Assembly (NCBI GenBank): GCA_028551475.1
Contig: CM052354.1
Location: 8,066,001-8,130,000, forward strand
Source: Casuarina equisetifolia
Taxonomy: Eukaryota; Streptophyta; Magnoliopsida; Fagales; Casuarinaceae
Direction: 5' to 3'
Length of the DNA stretch: 64,000 bases
The notes beneath the pieces were generated by a model. It saw nothing but the letters and a program-made list of their open reading frames with translations, was not told the DNA's origin and ran no database searches. Of the stretch, positions 57,780 to 64,000 are shown piece after piece; positions within the stretch are counted from its first letter, which is position 1, and each line of letters starts with the position of its first letter. Both the position numbers and the translations under genes were made by a program.

Positions 57780-58215
57780 CCTATGGTTCCGAGCGGCGGG
57801 ATATTCAAAGATATAATTATTGACGGTGATGGGAGATCTAAGTATTAATCATATATTTCATTTATGTTATGTTTGTATGTTTTGCATTAGCTTAGTTTCA
57901 GGACTCCAAGTGGATGGGGATTTTGAAAAATATAGTTACAAAGGGTTATGTTACATAAGTGTATTTTGTGTTAGTTTAGTAAATACATTTAAAGATAATA
58001 TTAAATATGAGTTATGTCATGTAAGTATGTTTAGTGTTAGCTTAATATACTTCTTATAAGAATGTAAGTATGTTTTGTGTTAGCTTAAATGTACCATTTA
58101 AAGATATATTTGTTGGAGTCATGCTATGGAAGTATATTTTGTATTAACTTAGACTCATGATTTCAAATGGTCCAAACATTTAAATATATAATCACCGATG
58201 GTGATGGGAACTACC
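57780..58215. repeat. Tandem repeats derived from the ALS tail (right locus)
   Basis: Begins with the true ALS 3' end (GGTTCCGAGCGGCGGGATAT) and continues past the stop with decaying copies near 57900 (GACTCCAAGTGGATGGGGAT), 57980, 58060 and 58165 (GATTTCAAATGG..ATAATCACCGATGGTGATGG). The last unit even resembles the IDGDG coding end again. Between units lies the phrase AAGTATGTTTTGTGTTAGCTTA. The left ALS remnant has the same arrangement. Confidence 0.65.
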
Positions 58216-59189
58216 AACCACGACCTCTTCTTTTGAATTGCGTTTTGGTCCATACCTCGGTCGTGACAAGTGCACAGCTTTCGAAAGTTATTTTTTTTTA
58301 AAAAAAAAAACAGAGAATGGGAAGTTCTTGTTCCGAATAAATGCGTCCGATGGATAAGAGCAAGAAAACAAACAAGACTTTCCGGATAGTTTTACGTTCA
58401 TTTCTCCCTCGCTTTTTCTTCACACTCACATTGCGTGGATGTATTGCTGTAAGCCACTACCTTGATAGCAAATGTAACCACAAACATGTGCATGTGAGAG
58501 GATAAAAGCTTAATCAAGTTTTAGTAATTAAATTAAATTTTATAAAATTCTAAACAATTGTATAAAAAAGCTCTAAATAGCAACAGATGGTTTCAACTCC
58601 AACGTTGGATTCCGGGGGTCCTGGTCTCCAATTTAATGGACTATTTGTCCGTTTCCAAGTTTAGGAGCTTTTTCCTGTGTCAACTTCGTACCATAAAGTT
58701 AAACTTCTTGGCGTGGTGGACATCTATATCCTGTTGATGTCACAATTATTCAGGTAATCTTAAATGGCAATAAATGATGGGCAGTTGATCTCAAATGATT
58801 TATAAATATCTGAAAAGCTAAGTCTAAAATTGATTAAGATTTGAATGTCATGGCCATTAGAGTTCTTTAATAAGGCTGAGCGACTTGATGGGGGTTAGGT
58901 GAAGGGAGCTGAAAACGAATTAACAACAACCCTAATTGCGAGATTTGGTATTCATTGTAATTTGGCGCATTGATTTGTTGCTCCAGATGCTTGGGACGCA
59001 CGGCAAATGTGACGTATCATCGGCTTAGGTAAATGCACCGACACCGGAACCGCAATCCACCGGTCGCATCTGCAGTATCGGTAAAGCAATGCCGGAGGGT
59101 TTCAACCCCGTAAAACCCCACAAAACAGTAACCCATTGTTCAAATGCGGATCTTTTTTCACTCAGCAAGCGATTATCATATCGACGAAA
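58216..59189. other. ALS 3' flank, no gene; repeat phrase block at 58590-58750
   Basis: No gene seen. It contains the third copy of the AATTTAATGGACTATTTGTCC block (58627 onward), here followed by CAACTTCGTACCATAAAGTT as in the copy near 49710. Confidence 0.5.
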
Positions 59190-59567
59190 CTACCCAACAT
59201 AAACTGATGACAAAATTTCAAAGAACAAGGAACAGAAATGAGAGCAGATAACCCAAATGCGAAAACTGTAAACGGTGATATACAGAAACCAAAAACTAGA
59301 AGTTACGGCTGGCCGATTACTCAGCCAAGTAAAAACTAGAAATATGAGACAAAGCGCGATAACGGCGAGTCCCCAGAAGCGATCGTCGTGCGAGACATGC
59401 AAGAGCACCATCAACAAAGAACCAGCGCCATTCAAGAGTGTCATGCATAGGGTTGCGACAAACACACACAGAATGAGAATATCTGTTACTATGTTCAATG
59501 AGCCACAGCCGATACACGAGAAGAGACCAAGGTTATACAGAAACGTGAAGAATTGTGGTTTCTTCAA
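59190..59567 (-). CDS. Hypothetical small membrane protein, 125 aa
   Basis: A minus-strand frame with three to four hydrophobic stretches (around FLYNLGLFSCIGCGSL, ILILCVFVATLCMTLL, FWGLAVIALCLIFLVF, FWFLYITVYSFRIWVI). The GC content is higher than in the surroundings over part of it. It may be one exon of a larger gene. I do not recognise the family, and the overlapping plus-strand frame at 59275-59631 cannot be fully excluded. Confidence 0.3.
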   Translation of the reverse strand: MKKPQFFTFLYNLGLFSCIGCGSLNIVTDILILCVFVATLCMTLLNGAGSLLMVLLHVSHDDRFWGLAVIALCLIFLVFTWLSNRPAVTSSFWFLYITVYSFRIWVICSHFCSLFFEILSSVYVG

Positions 59568-60659
59568 CTATGGGTGCTTCCAGAAAGGGAAAACAGCATT
59601 TGAAACAGAAAGAATAAATCCATGTTCTTGAGACTAAGTCTGACCAAGTCTGTGTGCTTATGCAAATTCTGTATGAGTATCGTGAACAAATTATGTTATA
59701 TTTCCAACTTTCAGGCTTAACCCAGATTACTTCCTCCAGTACTGTGTTTATTCCATTGTTTACTGGTATCTTCTTTATTTCTTGGGACCTATATACTTTT
59801 TTCTTCATTTAAACCGCCAGCAGCCAAAGCACAAATTAAGACACTTTAAAAGATTTTATTATTTGGAAAAGTTAGAGTTAAAATTCTTTTCTTTTGCTTT
59901 TTTCGCCTTTGAGTATAGAACATTCGGCGTTTCAAAGATTTAATATGTGGTCGGTTCTCTGCTTACAAATCATTTCTAGTTGAACTAGATCAATTTCCTT
60001 AAAGTGAGAAAGAGACTGAAGGAAAGGTGGGTTTTGCACTTGATAGTTTGATGTATGTCACAGAATGTTCTAGGTCAGACACTGTTCATGCATTTTGAAC
60101 AGTAGGCTAATCTCTTTCCAACCTTGGCAAGGAGCATTGATAAGTAAAAGAATGCTTCTATACCCAAAAAAACGAAGCCCAATATGTTTTAAAAGAACAA
60201 TACTGCCATCACAAATACCTATGATTAACTGACTCGAAAAAAAAACATGGGTATAATAAAATTTAATAAGCTTCGAAACTTAGTCCTTAGTTTCTTAGAT
60301 ATTTTAATTATTGTAATGCTTCTAAACGTAAAATTTCAGAACCAAAAAATATATGAGAGAGAGAGTAAAGAAAAAAAAACACTAATTGTAAAAAGTGAGT
60401 TTTAAATTTCTTTTGAAGTTTTCAAGATAAATGGTGTTATCTTAGTGAATCACACATGAGATTTCTCTCTGTATACAATATTACAACTGGTAGCATTTTG
60501 CGCCAATCTCGGCCAACCATGGAGGTGGGAGACTTTCTTGGCTCACATCTTTGCTTTTACCATCCTCAATTTAATTTGTTAACCAAAGGAAGAAAAACTA
60601 CTGGTGTCCGCAGCAGCCCATTGACATCTCTGAAAACTTGATATTTTTAAGTTCAAATT

Positions 60660-62700
60660 TCAGTTGATGGATCATATAAATTTCTTGATCTTCGTCTGAA
60701 AAACCCCACCCGCCCCTTCAATTTTTCTCTCAATTTCCTCCTGCAAAATCATCCCTCATGAAGTTAACCCACTAATTATGACAGCTCTGAAACCGTATCA
60801 AATAGTATTTCAGTATATCTTTAACAATAAGCATTTGACGTAAAAAATAGAAGGATATCATAGCATAGATTCATTAGGCAATCCAGATACAGCAACTCGC
60901 AAGTCTTCCAAACTTTCTCTATTTGATTGTTGAGATTCACAATTACCAGGTTTACTTCCAGAAACATTATTTTTTGATTGTGGAGGCAGAATCCGAACTG
61001 GTTTGTTCTTCTTTTGTGATTTAAACAACTGAATCAAATTAACTCAAGTAAATATCTCTTTATCATGTGAAAGGAATAGAGGATGAATACCTTGATGAGA
61101 AATTGATTGGTGGTGTCTTCTGGAATTTTCCACTTCCCTTTCAAATGTTCTGGTTCACGAGTTAAGTAACAAAACTTGCTCCATGCTGACATGAACACAT
61201 GGCACCGATACAGGCCTCCAGAATAACGAAGAGAACCAGAACAGATTGGACAGCTAGAAAGTGCTCCAAACATCATACCATCAGCACTAACAAGAATTAC
61301 AGCAGAATACAATGTCAACTGCCAATAAATGGAACGGCCTATAGTGGTCTAAAACGGTGCTAACCACATTCAGACATTTAAGCCAAAACTTGTATATTAG
61401 GGGAAAGTTGATCTACTGACCAACACTGGTTCACTAAGCATATGAAGTTTGTATCGGGACAGCCAACTAACTTCTTGAGAATATATTCCTGACAATTAGC
61501 CAGAAGCATTAATCCATGAGGAAATTAGCTGACGATTTATAAGAAACTGAAACGGAAAATCTCTAGAGAATACAAACAAAAATATTGCAGATGAGAACGA
61601 CCAGCATTCACGCAAATCAAGTTCTAGTCCAGTTGAATCTTGTCCATTTACTTCAAGCATTTACCGCAACTCTGTAGTTGTGTCACATGCCTAAAAAGTC
61701 AAGGTATTTTGGTGGTAAAATTATGTAATAAACTGTTAGACCCTTAGCTCTTACATGGGCTCATGTTGGTAGTGTTACTTATTAGACACTTGTTAGCTGG
61801 TACTTAGAGGAGTAAAATTTGTAATTGTGACTGAATGTAAATTGGGAATGAAGGATTACAAAATCCCTAGACTATTGATGTGAAAACCTTGAAACCCTTT
61901 GGCTAGAGAGAAACTCAGTGTTGTGTCTCCTTGAAGATGCATATGTGCCATGTCCACTTTGATGCGGATTGTGTGTGTCGTGTGTGTTGTATGTTGATTT
62001 GGTATGTTAAAGTGTGTTTATCTATAGAGTTTGGCAACCTTGAGAAAGCTATGGATCTTCCGTTTGAGCCATTATACCCAATGTTTGGGAGCTCCGATTC
62101 CAACCGTGACATAGTTGTCACATGCTTTTTAAGATTATCTTTCGAGCCCACAGCTCTTTAGTTTGCTTATCTAGCCTATCCTCCAAATCGGATGCTTTGC
62201 CGTGTCATCCTTGGAGTCGGAAGCATTCTTCTTGCATGCAGCCTCGCTAGCAGACATGTCTCCTCCACCCTTAGCAACTTTTGGCTTCTGAACACCATTA
62301 ACAACGTTTTTACCTTTTATGCCAGCTTTGGCAGTCGATTGTTGGAGTTCTTTATTGTTTTGCAAATCAACTTCACCTGAAAGGACAACCATAGTGAGAG
62401 AGTTAAGAACCAATAAAAGTACTACAAGCTGTGTTGTTGCTACAACATCCAAAATCATCCTCATGCAAAATCAAAACGAATTTCATACCACTCTTTGAAG
62501 TAAAAGGAACTGTCTTCTTTACCAGGGCACAAACAGCTGCGTGGACAGAAGCTGAAAGCCTCTCCCAGTCAGACAGCTTCTCCACTTCAGTAGATGGAGA
62601 TAATTCCAGGAAGCAGTCTGCATGTTTCCATGTCAACTCTCTAGTTCCCTTTGGGCCGTCAGGCGTGGTGGATGTACGAACATAGGGGAGAACAGGCAAA
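60660..62700 (-). pseudogene. PARP1: PARP1-like gene fragment (poly-ADP-ribose polymerase)
   Basis: Five exon-like pieces on the minus strand. About 62690-62489: second zinc finger (TWKHADCFLELSPSTEVEKL, AAVCALVKK), ending at a GT donor. 62375 to about 62085: linker (AKAGIKGKNVVNGVQKPKVA, then LEDRLDKQTKELWA and NLKKHVTT in shifted frames). 61286-61092: PADR1 zinc region (ADGMMFGALSSCPICSGSLR, KGKWKIPEDTTNQFLIK). About 61031-60870: FKSQKKNKPVRILPP and LEDLRVAVSGLPNESM. 60740 to about 60668: BRCT start (EIERKIEGAGGVFQTKIKK). The rest of BRCT, the WGR and the catalytic domain are not found to the left. The linker has frameshifts, and about 700 bp of unrelated sequence lie between linker and PADR1. 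In intact plants this nuclear enzyme senses DNA breaks. Here it appears broken. Confidence 0.75.
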
Positions 62701-62709
62701 ATTATCAAA

Positions 62710-64000
62710 ATAAATGATTATTGGAGTGACATTGTTGCGTTAGTAGTTGCAACAACTCAACCCATCAATATGTGGTGCACATGTCTGATATGTAACACTC
62801 TACTTGCCAAAATGACCATTGCCTACCCCATTGACAAATACTATATAACTCTCTTATATTGGGTCTAACTCCAGAACTCAACTCTCACAACACTAATATA
62901 AATTTTAAAGTTGCTTTGAGGAACTCCACAAAACTATTTTTGACATTAACGACACTCAGAACCAAAATATTCCATTTTTCAAATTACCTAGAAACAAATG
63001 AGAGATTAAAATTGATCACAAGTTTTGACAAAGTTACTTTCCAACAAATGAATCCATATGGCCAGCTTCATCTAAAGGCCATAGGAAGTGACTACTGCAT
63101 CTTGTGGAAAGTATTCAGAAGTTGCAAAACTACAGACTTTTACAGAGTATAAAGAGTGGGACGAGCCTTTGTATTTCATTCATCAAGGAGAAGAATGAAA
63201 AGAAAATAAAGAGTGGCCCGTCTAAAAGAGTGTCGATCTTTTTATGCAACTAACAATGTATGTTATAGTGTAGCAGAGGAGAACAATATAGATACACTAC
63301 AAGTGCAGTCTTATATGCTTAGGCCTCAGAAAATTACTAAAAATAAGACAATTCTGTCTCTGCAACATATAAGTCTGAAAATTTCGAGCTTGGAATTTTC
63401 TCTTGGGCATTGGATTCCTGCTGACTAACGTAAAGTAGGCAATTGAAAACTGTAACAATTTAAAGAGAAATCTTACCTTGTTTACATATAATAGCCTGAG
63501 TAAACAGAAGACATCTACCTACAACTATCAAACGTAAATAAGTGAAGAAAAGGACAACCAAGACCAGTACTTTAACAATTTAGCCAACAGCTTCATATGG
63601 ATAGAAACAAAACATGGTTAACCCATTTTCCCCAATAACCAAAAACAAACATCATAAATCCAATATTGGACTATAATAAATGTTAAACATTATGCATGAT
63701 ATCTTAAGAGAATGGAGGCTGTGACTCAACATTATGGGTCACAGTCTCCGTAATCAACATCAATTACCTAGTATATAATCTATGAGAAGAATATCCATGA
63801 AGCATTTGTTACATTTCCTAGAGAAAAGAAAAAGAAGAATAACCTGTTTTGCTCGAAGTAGTAAACATAAAAATTATATTCCGGGAAGAAAAATGAATGC
63901 ATGAAGTGAGGTTAACGTGCCAATGTACAAGAATCTACAGCACAAAAGGAAAATCGTCCAGGACAATATAAGAAAGCATGAATAGCTGCAGTTAAAGATG
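62710..64000. other. No recognised gene; possibly upstream part of the PARP1-like locus
   Basis: I could not find the first PARP zinc finger on the minus strand. The frames at 62859-63152 and 63213-63428 resemble nothing I know. It may be a large intron. Confidence 0.3.

Larger units (their letters stand above)
51185..57848 (+). pseudogene. ALS: Acetolactate synthase (ALS/AHAS) catalytic subunit, interrupted
   Basis: Encodes the enzyme of the first step of branched-chain amino acid synthesis (thiamine-diphosphate and FAD dependent, plastid). 51185-51875 encodes a transit peptide ([19 protein letters not shown]), then [20 protein letters not shown], the catalytic glutamate in [15 protein letters not shown], and [18 protein letters not shown] 4.7-kb LTR element follows. 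The coding sequence resumes at 56611 in the same register (TATAC duplicated), giving [19 protein letters not shown], the diphosphate-binding [19 protein letters not shown] and the usual end [20 protein letters not shown] (57327-57329) replaces the Tyr codon in the family's YKYKKPRQW. Positions equivalent to Arabidopsis D376 and R377 are E and H (56961-56966); W574, P197, A122 and S653 equivalents are unchanged. About 642 codons in all, close to family length, but not functional. Confidence 0.92.

Noticed and set aside
1-64000. CRISPR arrays, bacterial-type operons, tRNA and rRNA genes
   Set aside because: I saw none: repeats are dispersed or decaying, and no tRNA-like cloverleaf or rRNA sequence was recognised by eye.

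Overview
This window looks like nuclear DNA of a eudicot plant. It is AT-rich, with spliced genes, a chloroplast-targeted acetolactate synthase, plant-specific B3 (DUF313) and fasciclin-like genes, an LRR receptor-like protein, and Ty1/copia elements primed by initiator Met-tRNA. My best guess is a grapevine relative, but that is an impression and was not tested. A run of exactly 500 N (39784-40283) marks an assembly gap of arbitrary size.

Layout. (1) 1-5.4 kb: repeat-rich DNA with one doubtful membrane-protein ORF. (2) 5.4-39.8 kb: an eroded tandem array of three gene types. These are a fasciclin-domain gene (FAS1, + strand), a B3/DUF313 gene (- strand) and a short J-domain gene (+ strand), with FAS1 remnants between B3 and J. 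I count seven recognisable FAS1 copies (A to G), all broken, plus several fragments. There are three B3 copies (two open, one with an early stop) and four J copies (three open, one frameshifted). FAS1-A is split by an old, broken copia element whose ends (214-bp LTRs, CCAAG target duplication) can be placed to the base. The array also carries non-coding repeat blocks and captured pieces of other genes: an MLO fragment and a PP2C-51-like pseudogene. (3) 42.6-46.8 kb: an LRR receptor-like protein gene lacking a recognisable first exon. (4) 47.8-58.2 kb: an acetolactate synthase (ALS) locus. One nearly full-length ALS copy is interrupted by a very young gag-only LTR element with nearly identical 670-bp LTRs and a TATAC target duplication. 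It also carries an in-frame stop. A second ALS copy survives only as a 3' scrap at 47.85 kb. Both ALS tails run into decaying tandem repeats that look derived from the end of the ALS coding region. (5) 59-64 kb: a possible small membrane protein and exons of a PARP1-like gene (- strand) that appears broken.

How it fits together. I see no operon-like or defence-like system. The window mostly records gene birth and death by tandem duplication. The J and FAS1 families share one upstream module, an E2F-like TTCCCGCCAAAA followed by a TATA element, so the two families may once have had a common promoter. The J and B3 reading frames have survived better than FAS1. The observations most worth a second look are the young gag-only insertion in ALS, the coding-derived tandem repeats behind ALS, and the shared promoter module.
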